DNA from: Parastagonospora avenae f. sp. tritici 18332-5
Taxonomy: Eukaryota > Ascomycota > Dothideomycetes > Pleosporales > Phaeosphaeriaceae
Assembly (NCBI GenBank): GCA_022559985.1
Contig: JAFJTR010000016.1
Span: forward strand, 62,001 to 126,000
Length of the DNA stretch: 64,000 bases
Direction of reading: 5' to 3'
Below the pieces are notes generated by a model that was not told where the DNA came from, ran no database searches, and was given only the letters and a program-made list of their open reading frames with translations. This document shows, one piece after another, positions 21,885 to 33,247 of the stretch; position 1 is the stretch's first letter; every line of letters begins with the position of its first letter. A program made the position numbers and the translations under genes.

Positions 21885-24604
21885 ATTAGCAGCCTGTAAT
21901 TAGGTTAGAACATTCACCGAGTCATCCTCAAGCAGGTTAAGACACGGACCGAGATAGCTGTCGTTGATAGCGTGCTGAGAAGTGAGACAATCGCTCAAGC
22001 ACAAAGTGATTGGTGTCTCAAGACGATCGACTCTCTGTTGTACTCAGGAACCAATTGTGCAGGAGAGAATTCCTGCGGAAGAGAATGCCTGCGGAAGATA
22101 GGTTTGCGGTTGAAACGTCGACCGGTGATCAGATGAACCGGTGGTCTGCCGGAAGAGTAAGGTTTATAGCCAAAACGAGACAAAATTGCATCAACTCTTT
22201 GATCGATCACAAAAGAGCGATCACAAGATCATGTCAAGCTTGATACGTGGCAGCTCTGGAATGAAACTGAAGTATTGAAGGAGGTCACTGGTTCTTTAGG
22301 AGGGAGTTCTGGACAAAGTTGTTTGTATGCTGTCGTGCACGGGCTTGATGGCACAACCCCTGTGAACACTGCATACTCTACCAGATCCCCGAGGTGCACA
22401 TCGTCTAGCCAGCACTGGTCTGAACTTGCGTGGGACATGGTACAAGCAGGCCGGGGTCGTGTTGAAATTTCACTCGACAGCGGCTTCTACGAAAGCGATG
22501 GGGCGATTCAGACACGCCCAGAATGGCCCCATTGGCGCAGCACGTTAAGTAATGTGAGGCGGTTGTACAATGCTCTCAATGTCAATTTCCATGTTTCTGT
22601 AATCGACAGCACAGCGCCGTTTGATTGTGCCATCGCCGTTGGCTGACGAGGACGGCTTGTACAGTCGCAAAAGGCGGGCGAATGTGCAAAAGTCTCGCGG
22701 AATAGTCTCTTGAGACGAGCCCTCATGTGCTTGATACGTGCCCAGCATTCCAAATCAGACATTCGGAGGCTTCGTGGTCACTATCGTGTAGAACTCATTT
22801 AGGTGCTGGAGATGGGAAGCAGGACCCATGAGGCTTGTCTGCCGGTACCTATTCCAGTCAGATCAGAAAACATTGTCCATGTTTTAACAGACGACGCTAG
22901 TCTATCGGAACCCTGCTGAAACGTATATGCAAGCCGGCGTTGATCCGCTGAAGCTGTCAGAGCAAATGCTGCCAATGGGGTCTAAGGCTGTAGAGTACCG
23001 TAGCGCATACGGCGCCCCAAAACCGAATCCTGGTTCTTTGGCGTTGTGCCAGAAATGTCGTGAAACGGCTGACTTACACCTTGCTTGACCGTGACAGTTC
23101 ATCCCTGCACTTGGCCCTAGATGGAACCGGCTACAGAGCCGAGAGGAGTCGGAACATCCTGCATACATGGGGGAAGCTGGATGAGGGTTCCGGCGGGATC
23201 TAGATGAGAAAAGCTCGCACCGGGCACAAGTCGTGCCTTTCGGCTATTTCCCCGATACAAGACTGGTCCGTACCCAATGACGAAAATGAGGAGGCTGAAG
23301 ACAAGATGAGATCAAGCGGACCGTGTCGAATACGTCGAGACATGTATGCAGAAGTTGCAGGAATGTATTGCCAGTTCAAGACCGATAACACTCATTCCCT
23401 CCGGATTGAAGTCGCAAGTGCACGCACCCACGCGATCATGCGTCGGAGAATACGTACCCTGCAATACCGCAGTCGGAGTGTAGAGATCAGGCAGGCGCCC
23501 GGGCTATAGCAAACAATTGCATCCACAAACGAGGACCGGAGGACGTGGCATTTGGCTCTACCACGACCCAGGCCATCTGTTTGATCGCTTCGACTGGCGT
23601 CAATGTAGTCTGTAGATGCGTTGCTAGATGCTGAATTCAGTACAGCCGTAAAAAGTACCCACAGGGACGGATGACAGCAGAATGACAAGCTTAGTGAGGT
23701 GACTGTAGCCCGCCTCTGAGCAATCATCTAGAACGCCCGAGCATGCGAATGCGAGGTGACGGTGTGACTGCACGCGCAATCAGCACTTATGCTGTGCGCA
23801 TCTCACCAGTCTGTTTTCCAACGCGAGACGCAAGCCATATCAGGCCTATGCTTAACACAAAAGCAGTTTGTACCGGTTTCAAGCGCAGCAAACTTATGAA
23901 GACCGAGACCAGGAATTTCGACAATGCTCCAGGCAGTGCTCCACATAATACCCCACCAAATTACGAGGCAACAGCGGTGATCTGCGGTGTTGTCGTACAA
24001 CAAGCAGTGTCCCCACATATTTTGCAAGCATTTCATTGGATGATCAAGTTGCAACGATGGTGAATGTACCGGAAGACAAACGCGGCGGCATCCCGTAATA
24101 TCTTCTAGGGGCATTGCCGCACAGCAGACCGATGAGAATCTTCGAAGCGGGCCGCTCACAGCAGGGAATCCCATGCTTGCGCACTTCTCGGTCATCTCAC
24201 GGATGACTGCCCAGACTGCCGGTACTGTTCCTGTCCCTCCGTCTTTCTGTAGCGCGGTAACGGCAAGTGAAGCTCCATGGTACGCGCTTCTGGAAACAAA
24301 TGCGAGCGCATTTCGATGTGGCAATACTAAGGGAGAGCAGACCCACTCGTCACTTTGGATATCTGTAGAATAACATGTTGGAGAACGTGGTGCAGGAGTA
24401 TTGGGAAGCAACTTGCAAGACATCTGAAATGAAGAGTAGTGTTACGGCGGCTCTGGACCCGAGTGCGAAAAGAAGCTGTTACGTCAGATCATGTGATCAG
24501 TGACGAGGCCCGTGCTCGACGCTAAAGAAAGTGCGGCGCGTCGCTCGCCAGGAACCGTATCTTTTGCGACAAACACCACAAGTCAGTACAAGACACTGCG
24601 AACC
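21885..24604. other. Long intergenic, Zn2Cys6 to cyclophilin
   Basis: About 2.7 kb, the longest gene-free stretch. Frames at 22275-22646 (plus) and 23803-24423 (minus, 206 codons) are open but show no domain, no convincing start context and odd composition rich in Cys and Trp. It probably contains the regulatory region and 5' leader of the Zn2Cys6 gene on its left side. No repeat was recognised. Confidence 0.4.
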
Positions 24605-26133
24605 ATGTCCGTGCTTCTGGAGACGTCACTTGGTGACATTACCATCGATCTGCTGGTCGACGACGCGCCGAAATGCTGTGAAAAGTAAGTCGATCCAATC
24701 CCTATGCGCGCCCCGTGTGCTCTGCCTGCCATCCACAACATGTGCATGCTTGAGCCCGCTGTCTTTCCAAGCTGAGCATAGAACAGACACTGACAGCTGG
24801 CCACCGTAGCTTCCTCAAGCTCTGCAAAGTGAAGTACTACAACTTTGCGCCCGTGCATAGTGTTCAACCCAACTTTTCCTTCCAGACCGGCGACCCTATT
24901 GGACCTAGCTCCACCGAGAGCGATGGTGGCCGCTCGATCTGGGGTCTGCTTGACCCAGCGCAAGCCACGAACAAGACATTCGAGCCCGAGTTCAAGCCGA
25001 AGCTCAAGCACGCGGAAATGGGCACCGTCAGCATGGCTACAGCACCGAACCCAGACAACCCCGACGAACGATTGGCCGGCAGCCAGTTCATTATCACACT
25101 GGGGCCAAATATAGACTTCTTGGATGGCAAGGCCGCGATATTTGCCACGGTCGTCGAGGGCTTTGATACGCTCGAAAAGATCAACACGGCATATATCGAT
25201 GACAAAGGCCAACCACTAAAAGATATCCGCATCTTGCACACTGTGGTTCTGGATGACCCATACAACGATCCCGCTGGCCTCGTGGAGCCTCCCGAAAGCC
25301 CTGTACCTTCTGCCGCGCAGCTCGCCACCGTACGTGTCGCCTACGATGAGAACATTGAAGCCGAGAACGATCCAGAGGCGCTGGAGCGGGTACGCAGGGA
25401 ACGTGAGGCGCGAGCACAAGCACTCACGCTTGAAATGGTTGGTGACTTGCCTTTTGCCGAGGTAGCACCGCCTGAGAACGTGCTGTTTGTGTGCAAACTC
25501 AACCCGGTCACGCAGGACGAAGATTTGGAATTAATCTTCTCTCGCTTTGGCAAGATCCTGAGCTGCGAGGTCATCAGAGACAAGAAGACTGGCGACAGCT
25601 TGCAATATGCGTTCATCGAGTACACGAACCAGAAGGACTGCGAACAGGCCTACTTCAAGATGGATGGCGTCTTGATCGACGATCACCGTATACATGTTGA
25701 TTTCTCACAAAGTGTCTCGAGGATCGCGGACGATTGGCGGGACGCGACGAACATGAAGCGAAGACGGGCGGCAGGTGGATTTGGGGGTATCGACAATCTC
25801 GAGAAGAAGAGGCAATACCGCGGAGATGCTGGGCGACAGATTGTGTCAGACTCGGTAGTCAACAGACTTGTTGCCGATCGCGTGGAACCTCAAAAGGACA
25901 CCAATGGCGTAGCAAATGACAAGCCGAGAGACGAAAGAGACAGACGACGAGACGATACCCGCCGACGAGAACGAAGGAACGAATACCACGACGACCGCTT
26001 CAAACGCAACCGAAGTCGAAGCCCAAGGCGAGACGGACGATACGAGCCCAGGCGTCGCGAACGTACTCGAAGTCCAAGGCGCGACCGGAGCCGGGACCGG
26101 CACAGAAGGGATGACCGAGACCGCCGGCGCTGA
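24605..26133 (+). CDS. cyp6: Nuclear cyclophilin with RRM and RS-like tail (PPIL4/Cyp6 type)
   Basis: Two exons, 24605-24684 and 24810-26133, with a 125-nt intron (GTAAGT donor, GTAG acceptor), giving 467 residues. The N-terminal PPIase-like domain (about 1-175) starts MSVLLETSLGDITIDLLVDD and contains NFSFQTGDP, GTVSMA, GSQFIITLGP and GKAAIFATVVEG. The active-site Arg of typical cyclophilins, found in an HRxxPxFxxQGGD context, is replaced (VHSVQPNFSFQTGD), as in human PPIL4, so prolyl isomerase activity may be weak. An RRM follows at about 250-325, with RNP2-like VLFVCKLNP and RNP1-like LQYAFIEYT. The C-terminal 90 residues are Arg/Asp/Ser-rich with repeated RSPRRD. The arrangement matches PPIL4/Cyp6, a nuclear protein linked to splicing or transcription; that function is inferred. 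The gene converges on RPB2, with 450 bases between stops. Confidence 0.93.
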
Positions 26134-26586
26134 GTAGAACCTTGCCTAGATATTGTATACTTGATGCATACCACTTCACCCTCACATGCACATCCCCATC
26201 CTCACCATCATGAGCACTTCCCAACCCTGAAAAAAAGCAAATGATTTCATTCCAATAGACTGCGGTAACTCGGTTATGCAAAAGGACTTTTTTCTCTTTT
26301 GTCCTAGCAGCGCGTGGAGGTCTCCAAAGTGAGATGCGCCATTACACCCATTACCCATTTCCCATGTAAAGCTTTCATGCCCAATCTGTGACTACAAAAG
26401 AATGCCGTGAAAAAACGCCTGGTGTATGCATTACTCTCCTCGTGCCCTTTGCCGTAACAATCCTTGCCGCAGTGTCTTGATCCCGCGACTGGGGCCTTTA
26501 GCAAAGACCTGCGACATGAATTTCCTATGCTTGCGCATGGAAATATCGTAGGGGATCGCTGTGCTACTTGATGCGTCCGCGTTAGA
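26134..26586. other. Convergent intergenic, cyclophilin and RPB2 3' flanks
   Basis: Contains the two 3' untranslated regions, including A/T-rich runs near 26230-26300. No gene is supported. Confidence 0.55.
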
Positions 26587-29500
26587 CTAGTCGCGCACGC
26601 TGAGGCCAGAGCGGTCCGTGAACATGCGCGTTGCAATGTTCATGGCGAGGAGTTCCTGGAAGAGGAGCTTGGCAGCGTAAGGAATGTGAATCTGCGAGAT
26701 ACGCGTCTTGTTGTGGCAGGGCCTGCATTCGTACATGCCCTTCTTGATGGATCTGAAACAATTGTTAGTGTTGGAGCTAAGTAGAAATACATGTCTGGAC
26801 TTACGCAATAGGACTCATCAGTCCACAGATGTCGCATACATGCACTGTATACGCATCCGAGACTGTGAAGAGGCGCTCCTTGAGGAAAGCTGCGGCACCG
26901 TGCGCAATCATACAATCGCGCTCCATCTCTCCGAAACGCAGCCCACCGTCACGGGCACGACCTTCGACAGGCTGGCGGGTCAGGATCTGTAGTGGGCCAC
27001 GGGCACGGGCGTGGATCTTGTCGTCGACCATATGGCGTAGACGCTGGTAGTATGTTGGGCCCAAGAAAACTTGGACACGCATCTTCTTGCCGGTGTGGCC
27101 GTTGTACATGATCTCAAACCCACGCTTTTGGTAGCCGGCTTGCTCGAGCAGGTCAGAGATTTCGTCGACGGTGACCTCAGTGAATGGCGTGGCGTCACCC
27201 TCTTGACCAGTAATGGCACCAACTTTGGAGAGCAGACACTCGACCAAATGGGCAATTGTCATACGAGACGGAATGGCGTGGGGGTTGATGACCAAATCAG
27301 GAGTCAAGCCCTCACTTGTGAAGGGCATGTCTTCTTGTCGGTATGTGATACCAATGGTACCCTTCTGTCCGTGACGAGAAGCAAACTTGTCGCCAATTTG
27401 AGGTACCTTGGTCGTACGCGTACGGACCTTGACGAAACGAAGGCCTTCGGTGTTAGTAGTGAACAAGACTTGGTCGACAATACCGTTCTCTGTGCTTCGC
27501 AAAGGTGTGGATACGTCGCGCTTGGTGTGTAGAGTAGTCTTCTGGCCCAGCTCTTGGGCATCAGCTGCGATTGGAGCCGTCTTTCCGATGATGATATCGT
27601 CACCAGAAACACGCACTCCAGGGGCGACAACACCATCGTCGTCGAGCTTGTCGTAAGTTCCGCCCTTCAATCGTAGAGTGTCGGCACGAGTCGGCTTTTC
27701 GAATTGCTCCAGCACGTTGACACCAATGCGCTTCTCTTGCTCGGTATACGCACGGTAGAACAGACTCCTGAACAGACCACGATCGATACTGCTTTGATTC
27801 ATGATGACGGAATCTTCTTGGTTGTACCCAGAATAACACGCGATGGCGACGATTGCGTTTTGACCAGCAGGCAGCTCACGGAACTTGAGGTACTCCATAG
27901 AGCGAGTTGTGGCTAAAGGCTTTTGCGGGTAATAAAGGACGTTCATCATCGTCTCCATACGCAGAGCATAGTTGGTCAGGGCAACACCCATGGCTTGCTT
28001 ACCCATGGCAGACTGGTATGTGTTACGGGGCGACTGATTGTGGTCAGGGAATGGAATAATACTAGCGCAGATACCCAGAATCATAGCAGGATGAATCTCG
28101 CAATGCGTATAGGCGTGGATGCGAGGGTCTGGCTTGGGCTTGATACGTCGAAGACGCTCCTTGCCAAGATTGGCTCGCTCGGTCGTTGGGAGACCCATCT
28201 TCATGCCTCGCCACTCGTCAAGATCCTCAGGCGAGAATGTAATCATAGCAGTCTCTTCTTCCTCGGCATCAAGGTACTCGATCACACCGTCTTGGATGAG
28301 TCCCTTCCATCCATAGGTATTGTCGGCAATGTCCGCGTCACTCCAGCCGGCGCGAGTGTCGCTGTCCAGTTGCTCCTTTACAAGGCGGTTGCTGATTTCT
28401 CTGTCGAAGACCAATTGATTGCGGTTGGGCTTGGAAGGATTGTTCTCTACTACGAAAAGAGGTCGCATGACACGACCGGCGTCAGTGAAAATCTTGAACT
28501 CTCGGTCACGGATATCACGAATCAAGCTCATTTCGTACGAGAGCGTTCCGTTCCTTCTCAGCTCTTGAACCACAGAAACGAGCTGTTGCGCTTGAGAGTG
28601 GACACCAACCCAGACACCGTTTACAAAGACCTTGGTAGCTTCGGGGTTTTGGTTTTGGTCGTATTCCTCGAGGAGTTGCATGTTTCGTTGCGACATGAAG
28701 TCGATGATTGGAGTAGCATCGCTACCGACACTGACGTAGCACATGAGTGACAAGTTCTTGACCAGACCACAGGCCTGACCTTCTGGAGTTTCAGCAGGAC
28801 AAACAAGACCCCAATGCGAGTTGTGTAGCTGACGAGGCTTCGCCAGCTTACCGTCACGACCGACTGGCGTGTTCGTCCTTCGCAAATGGGACAATGTGGA
28901 TGCATATGTGTAGCGGTTCAGCACTTGAGATACACCAGCTTTCGCGGAGGCAGCCTTCTTCTGGTCACCCCAGTTACCCGTTGCCAAAGAGTATTTCAGA
29001 CCATTTGTGATGATGCTAGCCTTCACAGCCATTTGCACGTTGAAGTCCGTGCTGCTCTCCACGCATCGCTGAAGGTACTTGAAGACATCTTTCGTTAACT
29101 TGAGGAAGAGGATACGGAACAAGTTCGCGACCAGCGGTCCTGCCAGATCCAGTCGCTTCTTTCCGAAATGATCTCGGTCGTCTTCGTCTCGGCGGCCAAG
29201 AACACACTGCAATAGCCGGTGGATCATGTAACCGAAAAAGTAGGCTTTGCGAGTATCTTGTCCCTCCTTTTGAGAGATATGAGGTAGGAATTCGCGCTGC
29301 ATGATGTCGCGCGCAAACTTCAAACGTCGGTCCCTGGTACCCTGGTTGGCTCCACGCTTGGCAATGAAGTCGAGCGCAGTCTCCCTGTCTTGGATTACAG
29401 CGCCCTCCTCGATGCTAGGCTTCAGTAGCTCCAGCATCTGTGTGTCTGTGCGGTCGTATACGATGTGGCTGAGAATTTCTTCGTCGGAAACGATGCCGAG

Positions 29501-30427
29501 AGCACGGAAGACAATGGCCATGGGCACTTCCGTCTTGATGTACGGGAGCATGGCGTATGCGAACGGTCCAGGCGCTCGCTTGCCCTGTCCCGGACCGCCC
29601 AGTGAGTTGTCAGCCCATTTGATGTTGAAAGACGAGATCAGACGAGTGCCCTTTTCGACGGCGCTTCGAATCTCGGCTGTCCAGGGAACGTTGCCCTGCT
29701 TCTTCCGGAAGACCTGCACAATGTTTGCCGCACTGCGCTCCTGCGCGATGAGGACCTTCTCACTGCCGTTGATCACGAAGTAGCCGCCCTGATCGTAGGG
29801 ACACTCGTTGAAGGCGAACAAGGCCTCGTCAGACTGATTGCGCAGATGGCACAGTTCCGATCGCAACATGACGGGCAACTTTCCTATAAAAACCCGCGCT
29901 GACTCCTCGTCCATCGGTACGTCCTCCCGCTCCCATTTGATCTGCGTCGGGCCGCCCACTGTGTTGGTGACTTCCATGTCCTCGTCTTCACCTTCGACGA
30001 CCACCTGCGTTTCTTTCGCAACCATTATACGATTCGAGATATCCGCCAGCATAGCGCCCGAGTAGGTGAGGTTGCGCAGACGCGCCTCGTGCGGGAAAAG
30101 TGCCACGGTGGTGCCATCGCCTTCCGTGTGCGTGGGTCGCGCGAGGTAAACGCGCCCAAATTTAATCTCGTACCGCCGCTTGATGATGGGGTCGCTGTCC
30201 TCGTCGGGGTCGTAGGGCGTGTTCTGCTCGAGTATTACAGTGCCGTTCTCCTTCACTATGTCTTGTATCGTGTTGCGTGTAAATTCGTCATATGAGTCAA
30301 GCTGCTGAGAGACCAGGCCCTTGGTGTCAAAGAAAGAGCTGATGACGGCCCAGCAATCTTCCGAAGTGATCTCTCCACCCTCATCATCCTCGTAGTCCTC
30401 GACGTCGTCAATATATTCGGAAGCCAT
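26587..30427 (-). CDS. rpb2: RNA polymerase II second-largest subunit RPB2
   Basis: Two exons, 30427-26805 and 26752-26587, with a 52-nt intron (GTAAGT donor, TTTCAG acceptor), giving 1262 residues; yeast RPB2 has 1224. The start MASEYIDDVEDYEDDEGGE is chosen over an upstream in-frame ATG at 30556 because it matches the acidic start of fungal RPB2. Core motifs are clear: GGYFVINGSEKVLIAQE, GLVCPAETPEGQACGLVKNL, GYNQEDSVIMNQSSIDRGLF with the metal-proximal acidic residues, the hybrid-binding KFASRHGQKGTIG, and a C-terminal zinc site whose first CxxC (CDICG) lies in exon 1 and second (CRPC) in exon 2. With RPB1 it forms the active centre of polymerase II in the nucleus. A 275-codon open frame on the opposite strand at 27923-28750 is a codon-bias shadow. 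Confidence 0.98.
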
Positions 30428-31267
30428 GATTGCGACGATGACTACAGGGAAGCTTCGCAAGGAGAGGGGGGTGATGGGTGAGGTGAGGGCGGTTGCAGAT
30501 GGCGGAGGATGAGCTCCTTGTCCGTTGGTTTGGTCGCGAAAGGCGGCGCCGCTCAAAGAAACCGGACGGAGCTTAGTTTCGCCGAGCCCTTAGCGCGTCG
30601 CTCCCTCACTTCACGCATCATCGCGCCGCAACCCCACAACAGCACTCCAGGACTAGAAGTATGTAGATCGAAAAGTATCGCATGCCATCTAGGATCCACT
30701 GCAATGTTGATGATCGATTACATCCCGACGATCACCTGCTTGTCCTCGGTCTTCGCTCGGAGAATAAGCCGATTCCCTCCAAACGCCCTATATAAGAGTC
30801 AATGTCCGCATCAGTGTACCCAGACCATCACCAGGGCCCCAATATTGGGTATCTTATTGGACTAGAGAGCACTTCACGCCATCAAAATCTCACATATGGA
30901 TCTCCTGGGCTCTGCTCGATGTTGCCGACCTTGGACATGCCTTTTCCGTTGAACTTGTGCAGTACTTGATCGACCCCATGCATATCCATGCTGGATGTTC
31001 GTGGCATTACTTAATTACTTAGAAGAAGCCACTACGGTCACTTGAGGTAGCAGGTTTGAAATCGCACTTTTGAGTGAATGTATGCCTTTTCCAACTCCCC
31101 ACGTTGATGCTTTCTGGCAGGCAGGCAGACAGGTAGGCATGCTCCAATCTGAGCTTGGTTCACTTCTGCGCATATCTTAACCTTCGCACTGCACTTCCAA
31201 AACAATCTAAACACACTGCGGCTCCCAACTCTCGTCGTCGACTGCACTGCATTCAAGCTTGCACCTC
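30428..31267. other. Divergent intergenic, RPB2 and BTB gene promoters
   Basis: About 840 bases between divergent starts. It should hold both promoters; no defined element was recognised. A stretch of short tandem GCAGGCAG lies near 31115-31140. Confidence 0.5.
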
Positions 31268-32035
31268 ATGAGCATCCTCTCTGTCTGCAAAGGCCCGCCA
31301 GTTGCTGCACTCAGGTAAACAGCCTAAAATGAATACAGCTGAGCCGTCAACACTAACACATATTGTAGTAGCTGCTTCAACCCCCTTGATGTTATTACCA
31401 TCACTATTCGAGAGGGGGTGAAGAGCAAGGAGTATCAGGTATTCCGCGGACTTCTCACCTGGCACTCCGGCTATTTCGCCGCTGCTCTCAGTCCTGTCAA
31501 CGGCTTCCATGACAGCGGTACCAACTCACTTGAATTCATCGAAGACATCGAAGTCTTTGATACATTCACGTGCTGGCTTTACACTGGCAAATTGGACGAT
31601 ACTTCCGAACCCGTTAGCATAGCACACCCACCACGTCTCTCACTACTAACACTTTCCAAGGTCTGGGTCTTTGCTGACTTCCATATCATTCCCGCCCTCA
31701 GCAACGCTGCCATTGACGCGCTGCACGAGCATCAAGCCCTGTTGTGGCTCACCCCGAGTCCAGTCATCAAACATGTTTACGGGCACACAAAACCTGACTC
31801 CCATCTACGTCAGTATCTTCAAGATGCTTTCACAAAGACAATGACCCTGGAGAGTGTGATGAGTCGAGATAAAGAAGAACATACGGTGGAGTTCTTGCAT
31901 GATATCTTACTCGTCATTGTGAGGAGAAAGAAGGGTGAGAAGCTGGATAGGATGCAGTGGGCGAAGTTGGATTGGTGTAAGTGGCACGATTATTCTGGTC
32001 CTGAATTTAGGCTGAAGATGGAGTCGAGGAAATGA
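31268..32035 (+). CDS. BTB/POZ domain protein
   Basis: Two exons, 31268-31314 and 31369-32035, with a 54-nt intron (CTAAC branch), giving 237 residues. The acceptor is ambiguous by 3 bases (TTGTAG or GTAGTAG), changing one Ser. The reading DVITITIREGVKSKEYQVFR joined to GLLTWHSGYFAAALS is a BTB core: a beta-hairpin, then the helix with the H-S-x-Y-F motif. EFIEDIEVFDTFTCWLYTGKL and VWVFADFHIIPALSNAAID follow the usual BTB order. The C-terminal half is helical and charged, without BACK or kelch repeats. Proteins of this type are numerous in filamentous ascomycetes and may dimerise or act as Cullin-3 adaptors; no function is known for this one. Antisense and short frames around it are not genes. 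Confidence 0.8.
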
Positions 32036-33247
32036 AGGTGGACTTGAATTAGTGCAACATTAAAAGATGTCTGCCCAGGTGGCCATGTATTCGAACACGT
32101 GATCACGCGTACTAGCGTCTTGGCTTTACTCAACATTGAATCCATTCCGTCGTTTTTCGAATCTTTTTTTGTACACACATTTCCTGCGATCGCTCAAGGT
32201 AGCTCGACTCGAAGAAAATTGCCGCTTTGCAATTACTTCAGGGGGCCAAGCGTAGGATTGTCGGCGTGCCAGCCACTGCAGTATGCGTGCACTTGCTCAC
32301 TTTCTGCTTGACTAGCAAAAGCGGCGAAATGTTCATCAGAGAAAGCCTTCCTTGCATCCAACACAGCACGATGACATTCCCACAAATATCGTTCTCTGGG
32401 GGGCATCTTCATGCAGAGTTCGGAATTCAATGCAGCCAGGCTTGCCAACTGCGCCTGCGTGGGAAGCTCGTCAGAGGGGCGTCCGATTCACCTTGTACGG
32501 CTGTCAGCGATCGATGATTGGACGCACAGAGCCGCATCTCAAAGCTACCAAGATCGACAGCAAGACAGACAGTGGCCCTATTTCACGCAACGTGCGTTGC
32601 AGCCCGTATTCCCCACTTGGACAAACCAAGGCTGCAGCTCGCGAGGGCGTCAAAGGGCAAATTTGCGGCTTTTTCGAACATTTCACCTTGGTCATCAGAC
32701 GGCAGGCCTCTCGCCTTGTTGATCAGTGTGATGCGTTCACCTTGTTCAGCAAGAGAGTGGATGCCCTTTACGGTCTACAATTGGCGGGAAACCGCCAGAC
32801 GGTGTTTTGTTGCTCTGCATATTGAGCGCATCGTCGCGTGCAACTTTTGGACAAGACTCGATGGACGAGCTCCAGACATCTCCACAGAATGTCTACAAAT
32901 TTAAGCGTCTTTTTACCACCTGCTCTGCAAATCACAAGCACGGCTTGAGGTCCCTCTCTACACTAGCGAGCCGATCCCGCTCTGAAATATCTTGGTGGCC
33001 GTTGCCCTCCAATCCAGACGTCTTATTGGTGCTGCGCCGAGTGTACCACCCTCGTCGTCAGCAGCAAGTTCACCCAAGAGCGTGGCGCGGATCGATCGAT
33101 TAAGCTAGGATGCTGTGCAGTTGAACGCTTTGGGGGTTCTCATAAAAAGTTGCCCGGTCGCCTTTTTGGCGGCCTCATCTCCTCTTATGCACCATACCTG
33201 TCGCATTTTCGCCTCTGTGCCCATTTGTACCTCATCTCAAACTGCCC
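32036..33247. other. Intergenic with possible unassigned coding sequence
   Basis: No gene model is secure. Between about 32233 and 33060 all frames on both strands are poor in stops. The minus strand shows protein-like blocks: 33060-32962, 32782-32600 (with LPSDDQGEMFEKAANLPF) and 32445-32233 (with MKMPPRERYLWECH). Joining them needs introns of under 40 nt or frameshifts, so this may be a degraded gene. The last 120 bases are the leader of the C2H2 gene. Confidence 0.35.

Noticed and set aside
22275..22646. 123-codon plus-strand open frame
   Set aside because: No domain and no conserved-looking motif; chance frames of this size are common in the window.
23803..24423. 206-codon minus-strand open frame
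   Set aside because: Odd Cys/Trp-rich composition, no signal peptide or domain, and no neighbouring exons; not enough to call a gene.
27923..28750. 275-codon plus-strand open frame
   Set aside because: It is entirely antisense to RPB2 conserved motifs; long antisense frames arise from codon bias in such genes.
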